This document shows, in pieces, positions 13,075 through 24,886 of a stretch of 64,000 nucleotides of DNA. The DNA comes from Mucor racemosus (taxonomy: Eukaryota > Mucoromycota > Mucoromycetes > Mucorales > Mucoraceae): positions 806,001 to 870,000 of the forward strand of contig JAPEHQ010000015.1 in assembly GCA_027405735.1 (NCBI GenBank), in the 5' to 3' direction. The position numbers and the translations under genes are program-made. The notes beneath the pieces were generated by a model that saw only the letters and a program-made list of their open reading frames with translations, was not told where the DNA came from and searched no databases. The first letter of the stretch is position 1; each line of letters begins with the position of its first letter.

Positions 13075-14956
13075 ATGAAAGAAAAAAGCAAACCAGAACC
13101 AATAGCCATAAAAACAAAGCCATCTCGTTGGCATACAAAAGGTAAAATTAAAGCCGTTGAATCTACTTATAAATCTACAAGTAATTGACAAAAATAATAC
13201 ACACACAGAGTTTTATTTCTATTATTTCTGTTTCTGTATTGTTGTGCCTTATATGTTCAAAGTGACATATGATTTAAGTAAAGGTAACAAAAAAATTGAG
13301 AAAATCCACTAAAAAAAAGGACGCGAGTATTCACTGTACGTTAGAATCACACCCTAATTATCATTTGTATGAGGATTTATTATCTGATGGTTGGCTGTTT
13401 GGGCGAAAAGTAGACAATAGTGATGCACAATACGGTCAATTCCGTGATAATATACCCAAGCTTTTGCCTCTTGTTTTATTGCATCTCGCTCTCAACAAAG
13501 CTAATCGCTCATTTCATTGGATTCAATCCAATCTTCATTTCTCTCTTATAACTTCCTTATTGACAGTATTCTTATTTCATGGCTCCAGTACATTTAAAAT
13601 CATTTTCATCATCACTACAAGTTTTAGCATTGGACATTATTGTAAAGGCTCAAAATGGAATCCAATTCTAACGTGGTGCTTCAATTTATTCGTGCTGTTT
13701 ATCAATGAATACTATGATGGTTATCGATTCACTCGTATGTTTGGTCAAGGGTTTCAATGGCTGGATGATTGGGAAGGATTTCAAGCAAGATGGCATATTT
13801 TGTTTAATTTCGCCATGCTTCGATTAGTATCTTTCAACATGGATTATTATTGGGCATGCACTAGTAAAAATACGAATATTAAAGGGCATCCTGCTCATGA
13901 AGCACCTCATACAGACAAGGAAAGAATCAACAATCCTTTAATCGAAAGTGATTACAATTATATCAACTTTCTAGCATATGTCCTTTATACACCTTTACTA
14001 TTATGTGGCCCTATTATTACTTTTAATGATTTTATTTCTCAGGTAAATGAATTAGAAACAAGGCAATGTATCATTATTGGACATGTTTTAACAAAAATAT
14101 AATATTTAGTTTCGATTTCCTTCAAAGAATCTTTCCAAGCGTTATGTGATAACTTATGCAATTCGACTTGTTAACGTAATTATGGTTATGGAATTCACAT
14201 TGCATTACCTTTATGTTGTGGCCATTAGTAAAGCCAAGGCATGGGATGGCGCTTCACCTTTGGAGCTTAGTATGGTTGGCTATTTCAATTTAGTCATCAT
14301 TTGGATGAAACTGTTGATCCCTTGGAGATTCTTTAGATTATGGTCTTTGGCAGATGGTATTTGGGTAGAAGAAAATATGGTTCGATGCATGAGCAATAAC
14401 TTTTCAGCGCAAAGATTTTGGAAGAGTTGGCACAGAAGTTTCAATCGCTGGACGATTCGATATATTTATATTCCATTAGGTGGTTCTAAATACTTTGCAT
14501 TTAGTATGTGGGTTGTATTTACATTTGTTGCATTATGGCATGACATTGAATTGAAGTTGTTGGCTTGGGGCTGGCTGATTTGTATATTCTTATTGCCTGA
14601 AATCATTGCTACTCGATTATTTAGCGAGAAGAAGGTATGCATTTTTTTTGTGTAAATAATCTGATTTCTGTATGAATAATCTTTAATTTCATTTATAGTA
14701 TGGCGATAAACCTTATTATCGTTTTGTATGTGGATTAGGTGCAGTTGGCAATATATTAATGATGATGATTGCTAATTTAGTTGGATTTGCTGTGGGTGTA
14801 GATGGGGTCAAGGAAATGCTGACTAAAATATTCGGTACAGCTAATGGTTTATCATTCTTGATCTCTGTTACCATTTGTTTATTTATTGCTGTTCAAATTA
14901 TGTTTGAAATTCGTGAAAGCGAAAAGAGAAGAGGAGATCCCAAGTGGAAAATGTGA
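13075..14956 (+). CDS. GUP1: GUP1-like MBOAT membrane O-acyltransferase
   Basis: Five exons, 13075..13141, 13209..13283, 13345..14042, 14128..14634 and 14699..14956, give 534 residues; yeast Gup1 is ~560. GUP1 proteins are ER multipass acyltransferases that remodel GPI-anchor lipids. Visible landmarks: an RWHTKEFYFYYF entry into the first membrane span, [23 protein letters not shown], the [12 protein letters not shown] loop, [11 protein letters not shown] (about residues 378-388) and the MBOAT histidine in ALWHD (His418). Several strongly hydrophobic segments lie throughout. The small first two exons were placed because they restore the conserved N-terminal region in frame. Convergent with SPT5; the coding ends lie 214 bp apart. 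Confidence 0.92.
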
Positions 14957-15170
14957 ATAAAGCCAATAATTATACTTGATACTCTTTGTATATATACGTT
15001 TTAATTTATAAAGCGTACAATTGATATGTATATACTATACCAAAAAGCATTTTGAGCCATAAAAAATCTCGAATCATGCAAAGTCCTTACAAAAATTATC
15101 AAAAAATTTATTGAAAAGAGGGAATTCCTTTTATATATTTTGCTTTTATGTGTGTGTTATATATATGTTA

Positions 15171-18100
15171 TTAATCAACGTTGTCTGTACCAGTATATTT
15201 TGCAACAGAATTCATACTTAAAATCTTGAAACCACTACCATCACCCTTTAAACGAACAATACCATCATGACTATCAACACCAATAAGTGAACCAAGTTCA
15301 CCACGATGTTCACCTAATATAATCTTGACATTATCCTTTTTGCTTGGTCGAACAGGATCTATATAATCAAATCCTATATCCACCTTATTTTGGCTATCCA
15401 ACACACTGACGAGACATTTACGACTATTTCGGTTAACACTGATAATTTTACAATGTTGTCCCTTTTGAGCATCGCCTTGGCTTCTCTTTAATTTAACCTC
15501 AATTTCTTCAATTGGCCAGTTATCTTCACCTTGATCTCCTATAGATGATGTTATTCATTATGAAATTTATACAAAAATAAATACTAAAATACAAACCTTG
15601 ATCTTCAACATGTCCATAATCACCTCCACTTGGCATAAATGGTGTTTGAGGTAAACCAGTTGCTGGTGTAGTAGGCATAAAATTACCTGGTGTAGTCGGT
15701 AAGTAACTACCTGGTGTAGGCGCTGACATCATGGCAGCCGGTGTAGGAGGAATTAAACCGGCACCTGGTGTTGGTGCTGCTTCATAAGGTGTTGGGGCAT
15801 CGTAAGGTGTTTGTGCAAAATTGACAGCTGGTGTAGGAGCTCTGGCTTCATAACTAGCGGCAGGTGTTGGGGCAGTCCATGAAGCGCCGGGTGTAGGTGC
15901 GGTATCAGCATCTGCAAAACGGCTACTACTGCTACCAGAATATCCAGGAGTTTTAGCAACTTGAGGAGCAGAATATTGTGATTGTGTATTACTGCTATTA
16001 TAGCTCGAACTATGGTTATTACTACTGCTTGTGTTATTATCTCTATTATTACTACTGCTACTACTGCTATTCCAAGCAGGAGTTTCATGTCCCCACATTG
16101 GAGTTTTTGATCCGGAATCCCAAGCAGGTGTACGACCACCATCATTGGCATAAGGATTGGGTGTTCTAGCACCAGAATTCCAAGCAGGAGTTTTAGAACC
16201 AGAATTCCAAGCGGGAGTACGAGAACCAGAAGAAGCATTATGCATTGGAGTCATTGCACCATCACCATATCTACTAGGTGTAGCCATAGGTCTAGCAAAT
16301 CCACCATTACTAGCAGGAGAATCAAATCGGTCTGGTGCAGCTTGAGCAAGAGCATTACCTTGAGAATCCAAAATCATAAGATGTGCTTTATCAATATTGA
16401 GTACCTTGGAGTTGGTATGAAGCTCAACACGTGCTTGTGTATCTGTGGAATCCTTAACAATACCAATATAGCCTTTGTGAGGGCCTTGAGAGATACGTAC
16501 AGTTTTTGCAACTAAATTATCTCTACCACCACGACCTCTTCCAAAGAATCCACCACCACGTCCACCACGTCCGCCACGACCACCTCTGGCATCAGGACCA
16601 CCTCTACCATCATCTCTACCACCAAACCCACCATTATTACCATTGAATTGAGGATTTTGGGTCTTGGGGTTAGGTAAAACACGACCACGAGTAGAAGCAC
16701 TTACAATTGAACGGGTATTTGTGACCCAAACACCAAAATTTTCAGAATGTTCTCTTGAGTGCAAGAATACAAGATGACGGTACAAATGAAGAACAGAACA
16801 ATTACGTTTGTCGCCAACTTCCATGACAGTATCACCATCACGAATGCTGTTACCATTGGCATCAGTTGCTACAGCTTTGTTGCTATCACGTTTGTTGGTA
16901 ATTTGATGTGGTTGAACAGTACGCATTTCACCATTTTGAGTTAAAACCTGGAAAGAATCACGGTTGACCTTGACAATAACACCAACGGTATAAAAATCAA
17001 GTTGCACTAAATCATGCAATTCGTAATTACCAATAACAGTTTTACCAAACATAACTTCAGCAGCTTCGCGAAGATCTTTAGCAAACACACGAACTTCCTT
17101 GAGAGAAGCATCTGATAACAATGTAACAATATTATCTTGAATATTCAAAACCATACCACTTTCATCCTTGAAACGACCATTAATAACCTTTACATGATCA
17201 CCTTCCTTGAATTTCTTTCTTAATTGTTTAGCAGGTAGTGTAACACGTTTCTTTGTGCCATCCATATCCAATGAAACAGTAATTGATGAATCATTAACAT
17301 GTTCAACTGTACCCCAACTGTGAATCATATCACCTTCAATAACGCTGACAACATCACCATTTTGGAAAAGAGTAGAAGCTTGTGCATTATTGATTGCCAT
17401 GCTAGACAAGGAAGTCAAATCAATAGATCTTTCGCCATCCTCGGTAAGCTCGCCATTACCAGCAAAACGAGCAATTTCATCCAATGTAGGATTGACATCT
17501 TCGATTTGCAATGTTGTAACCTTCATGTATTTTTCAAGGTAACCATCACGATAATGATCACCATTATAAACCCAATATGGACCCTTCTTTTGAAGACTTG
17601 AAATTGAACGATTTGCTAATCTTTCAGGGTTAAATAACTTTGGTGGAGCTCTTACACCCTTTTTACGTTTTCCACCAGCAATTTCATCATTACTACTACT
17701 TTCTAAATCTAAACGAGGTACTACTTTGACACGAGCTGAATCTTGAGAATCGGTAACTTCCATAACTTGAGCTAAATCACCTGCATAGGTACCACGCTTG
17801 ACACGAACCCAACCTCCCAAAGGAATTTCGACTTCCTTCTTTTGTACAGAGATGGAATCAACCATATCTTTGATTGGAACAAGCATTAAAGTGGACATGT
17901 AAACATTGGGAATATTAGCGAGTGTTTCTTGAACATGTGCTTGTCGACGAGCTTCCACATAAATATAACCTTTAAGAGTTTCTCTAGCAAATGCAGAAAA
18001 TGTATCTAAAGGATGAGGTCCATTTTGTCTATCAAAGAATCTCTTCATCAAACCAAAAATAACATCTTTCTCTTTTCCAGGCTAGAAAATGATTTAGAAA

Positions 18101-18742
18101 AGCAATTAATAAATCACAATATAAATATATGCAAAATTCAAGTTTACCTTGCATTTAACCATCCATAAATTAGGATCATTGACGCTAGGAAGAAGTAGTT
18201 GTTGAGGCACTTCTTCTGTATCTTTGAATGTCTGCGGTTTACTACGACCACCATATTTTTCTGCATAAAAAGCGGCTACCTGTTCATCATCCATGCCTTC
18301 CATTTCTCTTCTTCTACGATCCAAATCAAGATGGCGACGAGCAGTTGTTTTTGTGGTAGTTAATTCTTCATTTTCCTCTTCAATAAACCCATCAGCTTTA
18401 ATTGTCGTATAATAATAATAATTACATGTTAATCGATGTACTGATTTATTAATCGCGTTTTATTTTTTTCAGTACCTTCTCGACCATATTCTTCATCATC
18501 TTCGTCATCGTCTTCATCATCGTCGACAATAGCCATTTCATCAATGAAAGGATTGAACTTTCTCTTGGCAGGTCTCTTTATATATAACAAATAAGGTCAA
18601 AATAAATCGTAGCTATATAATGTTCATTTATATTTACAATATCTTCATCTTCATCTTCTTCATCTTCCTCCTCTTCTTCGTCATGAAGAGGGTCATTATC
18701 CTCCTTATCAGCTTCTCTTCTATCAGAACGTTTAAGAGCCAT
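15171..18742 (-). CDS. SPT5: Transcription elongation factor SPT5
   Basis: Five exons, complement(15171..15538, 15597..18081, 18148..18395, 18476..18575, 18638..18742), encode 1101 residues, the normal size. Spt5 with Spt4 forms DSIF, which clamps RNA polymerase II and couples elongation to mRNA processing. Order seen: a very acidic N-terminus (runs of E/D), an NGN domain from about residue 140 (LWMVKCKPGKEKD...), several KOW modules (GGWVRVKRGTYAGD, EGDHVKVINGRFKDE, GPHKGYIGIVK), a Gly/Arg-rich linker, and a C-terminal repeat region with TPAWNSGSK units, then APTPGA-type repeats. A last KOW-like module ends the protein. TPAWNSGSK is the fission yeast CTR repeat, phosphorylated by Cdk9 on Thr there. 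The start is the only ATG before the acidic exon. Confidence 0.96.
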
Positions 18743-19425
18743 TTCTGCTATAGATTGTTATAATGAAAAACAACAGCTCTCCGGTTTTCTTTAATCATGA
18801 TGGTTTATAGAATACTTGTAATCATAGGCCATTCAATTCTGTGACTATTTGAGTACAATTTTTTCATTGGTTTTGAAGCTATAAAATGCTCAATTTGACC
18901 CAGGATTGGAATCATTCAAATCGAGAGCGTTGGGAATGAAAACGGAATCAAGATAAAAAAGACGAAATATTCTGATACGGTATATCATGCCGAGTAAAAT
19001 GAATGAGAGATCAATGCCTTTCATGCATTCTTGATCTACTTTTACTAGGAGCAATGCCTTTTTTTTTTATTTCTAAATGTAAAATACAATCAGACTGACC
19101 GCCATTTTTAAAGGATTTTTATGGATGTGTGAAGATATGCAATGAGAATATGTGAGAGTGTGTGATCATTAATAAGGTATTGTAGTATCTTGTACAATTT
19201 TTTGTTTTGTTAAAATGAAAAAAAGTCGCACGGGCTTTGTACCTTTCCATATAACACAGATATCACCTGAGCTTTAAAAGCAATGATGATGAGTATTATT
19301 GTATCTTTTGCCCTCTTTCCCTTTGTACAAGTTCCTCCCCTTTTTTTCTTCCCTCTCTTTCTCCCCCTCTCTTTTTGTTTCTTCACAAATAAACATAAAA
19401 ATTGATTTTATTTTCATAATAAATT
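18743..19425. promoter_or_regulatory. Bidirectional intergenic region, SPT5 / RRM gene
   Basis: The two genes are divergent and share these ~680 bp. Near the RRM gene there is a pyrimidine-rich strand (19327-19380, mostly C and T), a common core-promoter feature in filamentous fungi. No specific operator can be assigned from sequence alone. Confidence 0.5.
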
Positions 19426-20954
19426 ATGACAAATTTCTTGTTTAATAGTAATGAGATTTTTACGAATGATAATTTGAATCGAAATTTAATCATCGATAGT
19501 TCAAGAGCTACTTTATGGTAAGAGATTAGTACAATTATAAAAAAATAAGGATAAAATAAGAAAATTGACCATGATTGATAGGATGGGTGATCTTGATCCA
19601 TGGATGGATGAGACATTTATTAAGCAACTTTGGCTTTCATATGGTGAAAATGTAATTGTAAAATTAATTCGAGATAAAAGAACCAGGTACACAATGCTTA
19701 TATATCAACATGATTACAAAGCTAAGTCATTAAAAATAGTATAAGCTGCGGATATGCATTTATCGGGTTTTCATCTACTTTATCTGCTCAGAAAGCATTG
19801 ACCACTATACATGGAACTAGACTTCCAAATTCATTAAAAACCTTCAGATTAAATTGGGCTTCAGGTGGTGGAATTTGTGATAGAAAGTATGCTGAAAAAA
19901 TATACATATTACACAATAATTTTCTTAATTTATATACATTTATAGAGAGGATCGTGCACCGGAATACAGCTTATTTGTTGGTGATCTAAGTAACGATATT
20001 GATGAAACATTTCTCTTGGTATTATTGTTTTACGAATAATTTGTATTTTTTTCAATATTCATCTTTTTTTTTTTTTTTTTTTTTTTTTTTGTATATATAA
20101 TTTAGTCATTGTTTCGTGCAAAATATCCTTCTTGTCATTCAGCTAAAATAATGACAGACCCAATAAGCGGGTTATCAAGAGGTTATGGTTTTGTTCGTTT
20201 TTTGAACCAGATTGAACAAGAAGAAGCTGTATCAGAAATGAATGGTATTATTTGTGATAATAGACCCATAAGAGTTTCATTCGCTACACCAAAGACAAAT
20301 AATACTCATCGATTTGATACAAATCAACAACAACAGCAGCAACAGCAGCAACAACAACAGCAACAGCAACAGCAGCAAAATGCAAGATATTTTCAATTAG
20401 CATTACAAGCACCTGCTTTGGTTCATCAGCCTACTGACCCTAATAATACAACTGTATTTGTCGGTGGATTGTCTTCCCCTGTGACCGAAGAAGAATTAGG
20501 TCAATACTTTGCACCATTTGGTGAGGTGACATATGTAAAGATACCACCTGGCAAAGGCTGTGGATTTGTTCAATATGTATCGCGTCAATCAGCTGAACAA
20601 GCTATTGAAAGGATGAATGGATTCTTAATTGGAACGTCTAGAATTAGATTATCATGGGGAAGATCTCAAGCTGATAAATCATTTCCTTCTAACGAATTAA
20701 AAAGCCCATCTACTAATACAACACTATCCTCTTCAACAAATAACACAAATTCTATGCTTCACCTTTCGTCTTTCCGTCCGTTATCACCACCTTCAAGCTT
20801 ATTATACGATCACCCAAAATCATTGTTTCGATCTGCTAGTACGGGAAGTGTTGATTATCACACTAGTAATGATTGGTTGATGAATTTGACTAATGATCAA
20901 AAGGATGAACAACGTCAACCAAAAGAATGGCATTTGGATGATTTGCTTTATTAG
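19426..20954 (+). CDS. TIA-1/Nam8/Csx1-type RNA-binding protein with three RRMs
   Basis: Five exons, 19426..19517, 19582..19686, 19746..19886, 19946..20018 and 20106..20954, give 419 residues. RRM1 starts at LWMGDLDPWMDE (about residue 30). RRM2 has RNP2 LFVGDL and RNP1 RGYGFVRF. A run of 18 glutamines (about 211-228) separates it from RRM3 (TVFVGGL, GCGFVQY, about 248-322). The order matches TIA-1/Nam8/Ngr1/Csx1 proteins, which bind U-rich RNA in splicing or mRNA stability. The tail is Ser/Pro-rich. Intron 4 holds a ~27-base T run. Which member of the family is the closest orthologue cannot be decided here. Confidence 0.9.
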
Positions 20955-23012
20955 TTTCTTGCTGTTACAATACTGCTATGCACTGATTTCGTCATATATA
21001 TACACCAACACACATAACGTATTAACTCTTTTCCCTTATTATAGCTTTTTATTATTATCTTTTTATCCATTTACTTTTTTATATCTTATGTCTTTTTTTC
21101 TTCCTTAACCTTTCTGTTTACTTTTTATTTTCCTTTTCTATCAATGTATCAATAATATATAATGTGTCCTCTATATCTGTTTTAAAATAAATTGCCTTTT
21201 TCATACCATGAAAGTCTTGTGCAGGTTGCATGGCATTTGTAGTTGTATAAATGGCTGTTTTTTTTCAATATCATTCATTTTTGTTAAATTCTGCATGACA
21301 AATGACTGTAGATTATGAGACTTGTCGCAGAAAAATTAGCACAATAAACAAACATATTATATACATTCATGATGCCATCCGTCTTATATATATATATGTA
21401 ACATATATTAAGTTTAATATGTGGCTTTATCACTGAAGTAATATAAAAGGATGCCAATCTAATAATTTATTATGTGTTTTGTCCTATTTATTCATTAACT
21501 GTATTGCCATGTATTTATTATAAACGTTTTTTTCATGCTACTGACTCTTTATTTTTAGAATTTAGTATTAGTCGCATTACATAGTGTTAAAATTGCAAAA
21601 ATTCCTGTTTATAACTCATTGATATCTCTATATATCAATTTCAGTAGTTGTCATTGTCATATATGCTGATTTTGGCTGATGTAGAGCTATTTCTAATTTT
21701 AAAATGCCGTAAAACCTACTAACGAAAAGTGGGTGCTTGATTCCTACGATTTAACCAGTAAATCAATAGAATGTTAAAATTATATCTATGGATACTATTA
21801 TAGATGTAGTATATACTTTAAAAATTACAGCCTATTTGGATCAATATTCATTGATTTCAAGCATTTTTCCAGTTATTTTATTTAATTTAAGCAGAGAAAT
21901 AGTGGTTTCGCTCAAAAACGTGCCCAAAAATCCTTCAAAAACAGTTGTTAGCTAATGAAATCAAGATGTGTTTTTTGTACATCTACTATGCATTAAGTGG
22001 AACTTCAAAATTCAATTTTGAACCATTGTTTGTTGATTTTATAAAAATTTCAAAGAATATCCGAAACAATACATACAAAATAGTTTAAACAAGTGCGAGT
22101 TTTTATTTCTCCATTTTTACATCAACTCAAGGAGGCTAAACCTTTTGTAACTCTGCGGATCAACACTAGTAGACGTACTTGTTATTGCAATAGAAGGTCA
22201 TTTGTGTGCTGAAAAACTGAACAAAGATATTATTTTATCACATGAGAAATTAAATGTTAACTCACATAAAAGCCATGTTCTAATATTCAAATAGACATTA
22301 AAGTAAATATCGCAGTAAATATAGAAAGTATTAGCAATTTAGCATACTATAAAATAAATCTAATGATAATAAGAATAAAACAAACTGATTCATAAAACAA
22401 ACTGAATAAACACATAGATCAAAGTAAGGATTGCTTTATGCAAATCATTAAAAAATATGTCAAAAAACAGGCATTGAAATAACGCCTTGATTATGTGAAC
22501 CAAGAGACTCAAACATAAGCCTTAAAATCACGGATAAACTAATTGATTTACCAAAAGAATAAACATATAGATATTCCATGAATACAATGGAATCATGCTT
22601 CTATTATTCAATAGTAACATACTGATAAACGTATGGAATGCAGCATTGTCTGATTTGCATGTTAAACATCATGGTTTGACAGATATTCTAAATTGGTAAT
22701 TTGGCTATTCCTAATTCTAATAGACCACTGACAATTACGGTGCAATTCCCAGATACAATAAATCACAACAACTAATATAAATAGGATAAAAATATAGACG
22801 TGTTGAACGCTATCCATATTTTGCATAAAGAAGAATTTAAACTGTGTCTTTTTCAAAGCTTTTTTTTATTTTACATTTTACTGCTCGCCCAATTTTGATG
22901 AAATGTCAAAAGAGTCTCTATAAAGGATCTTGCCATAATATTACATCCTTTGGATGTATTTATACAAATTAATTATAACAACTACTAGTGTTTTACTATC
23001 TAAGAATATGAT
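20955..23012. other. Intergenic region with old repeats
   Basis: Starts with the 3' region of the RRM gene (AATAAATTGCC near 21186) and a T/C-rich stretch. The rest is AT-rich with a family-Y repeat copy at about 21590-22190. 22200-23012 shows no gene and no clear element, up to the CACTA terminus at 23013. Confidence 0.5.
21590..22190 (+). repeat. Dispersed repeat, family Y (longest copy)
   Basis: The first part matches 1780-2185. The second part (21857-22190, with GGCTAAACCTTTTG near the end) matches 63640-64000 and 60560-60690, both in reverse orientation. The alignments are gapped and diverged. No terminal structures are visible, so its class is unknown. Confidence 0.6.
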
Positions 23013-23024
23013 CACTACAGCCGA

Positions 23025-23350
23025 CCTGTGCTGCACAAGACGATTTCGTTGTGTCCAGGTGGGCTGCACACTATAGCCTGAGCTGCTATGCCCACTAAAT
23101 ATGGCTAAAAAGATAACAAGATGCACATGGACACAACAAAACAAACTACACACGAGCACAACAACATTAAGCTTGTATGTACAATATTATAGATTCGGAC
23201 CGTGTGCATGACATTATAATCCCCTGTGTGCATAATAGTAGAATTGCCCATAAGCATATCATTATCCCTATTTGTGCATAATAATGAAACCTGACCATGA
23301 GCATAATGAGCTGATTGTATGGGCGCAAATTGGTTTGTACATGAGCATTG
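23025..23350 (+). repeat. CACTA left subterminal motif array
   Basis: Imperfect repeats of TGCNCATNNGCATAAT-like units spaced ~22-27 bp fill the first 330 bp of the element, for example GTGCTGCAC, GATGCACATGGACAC, GTGTGCATGACATTAT, GTGCATAATAGTA, GAGCATAATGAGC. The same array lies at the left ends of the copies at 59714 (reverse) and 61956. In EnSpm elements such arrays bind transposase. Short open frames here are by-products. Confidence 0.7.
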
Positions 23351-24430
23351 TGCTGTTCTCAAAATCCCATTGCATTTTTTATTGGAATGTGTTTTTAAAT
23401 TACATTTGCTTTTATTAAATTAATAATATAGATTATAGACAACACATTTCAATAGGTTGTTGATGTAGTAGAGCAATACATTCAACAGCCAATATATTTA
23501 CGATTATCATCATTTGTAAATATTTTTGTAGCTATACTGTTTACAGTAACAATGGTTTTTGCTTGAGCATAAAATTAAATAATACTTATTGCATAAATTT
23601 ATATGCAGGCCAAATCTAAGATTATAGATGTTACTTTATCACGCATAAAATTTAAACAAATTAACCTTTAAACTTACTATTTTAGTTTACTATTGCAGTT
23701 GTAAAAAGATTTGTTGTCAAGTATAGTTACGATCCAAACCATGGTTATTAGGCAAGACATCAGATTATTCTTCTTTTTTTTGCATTTCTATAATATTTAA
23801 AATTTTATCACTTTTCTGGAACATTTCATGAGTTTGTAGCCAGTTCTAGCTTTTCATTGAGTAGATATGAATATCATTGCCTTCGATTTGATCTTAAAAT
23901 GCGAGTAAATGAAAATATCAGTCTCTAATATAGACTGCTACCTATATTAAAACCATTAGCCCCTTATGTTACAGTAGCATGCGTATTCAGTTAAAGAAAA
24001 GAGTACCAGCTCGATAGTCTGATATGCTTTATCAAACAGTGAATATATTCTTGGAATAATATAAAAACAAAAAGAGAGAAACAACACACATAGAAAAGGA
24101 TTTTCAAGGCTTTACATTATTTAGTAGCGCAATTAAAACCCTGCTAAATTGCACATTTCAGCCAATGTAAAAGCAGCATTACAGCGCCTGAACTATAACC
24201 TAATAAGCAAAATAGGCAATATCTGTTACTATAATAGAAACATAAAATTTTCTACCAGAAAAACCCCCCGTCATATCATAGATTCATTAACAAATTGCAA
24301 AAGCGAGTCCATAGAGCCACGCCGTAATTGAGCATAGCAAGATCCAACGGCCAAGTCTCTTATTATATTATGGTATATATCTAAGTTTTAAACAAAAATG
24401 CGTTTTTTTTTAACTTTTCTTATATTTAAC

Positions 24431-24793
24431 TAGGAATGGGCTTCGATTCGAGTTTGAATCGAGTTTTAACGGAAACGGCCATTCGATTCGAGTTGGAAAA
24501 CGGCCCGTTCTTTTGTAACCCAGATAAAAAACGGGGTGGGAGCAAGTATTGGTTTGCCTTAAGGAGGCTGTTAATAGCAACCTTGTCAAGTTAATATGGG
24601 ATTATGAATCGATAATAGCATATTTGACAGTTTCACAACTTGAAGTATTTTTTCAATCCTGTTTTCGAGCTTAGCTAACAAAAAAAGAAAAGAAGAAACT
24701 CGAATACCCTCATTCGAGTTTGCATAAAAAACGGCCCGTTAAAGCAGTCAAACTCGGTTAACCGTAATACGATGCGTTGTTTGTGAAATCCTA
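24431..24793. mobile_element. hAT-like MITE (363 bp) with 8-bp TSD
   Basis: Interrupts the CACTA element. Exact 8-bp duplication TATTTAAC at 24423-24430 and 24794-24801. The left end TAGGAATGGGC resembles hAT termini; the right end GAAATCCTA gives at least a 5-bp inverted match (TAGGA). Uninterrupted copies at 11560-11590 and 53605-53635 confirm the empty site. No coding capacity; carries CGATTCGAGTT-type repeats near the left end and AACGGCCCGTT palindromes. Confidence 0.75.
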
Positions 24794-24886
24794 TATTTAA
24801 CCATGCACGGTCTGAAAATTCAGTTTTTGTAGCGGACGTTTTCGGGACTCATTTTATCCTTACCAACACTCATGATTTTGATCAAC

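Noticed and set aside
15753..16238. Long minus-strand open frame rich in Leu and Val
   Set aside because: It is an alternative frame of the SPT5 C-terminal repeats.
24472..24760. hAT-like insertion read as a gene or promoter island
   Set aside because: No open frame of note; the exact 8-bp duplication explains it as an insertion.
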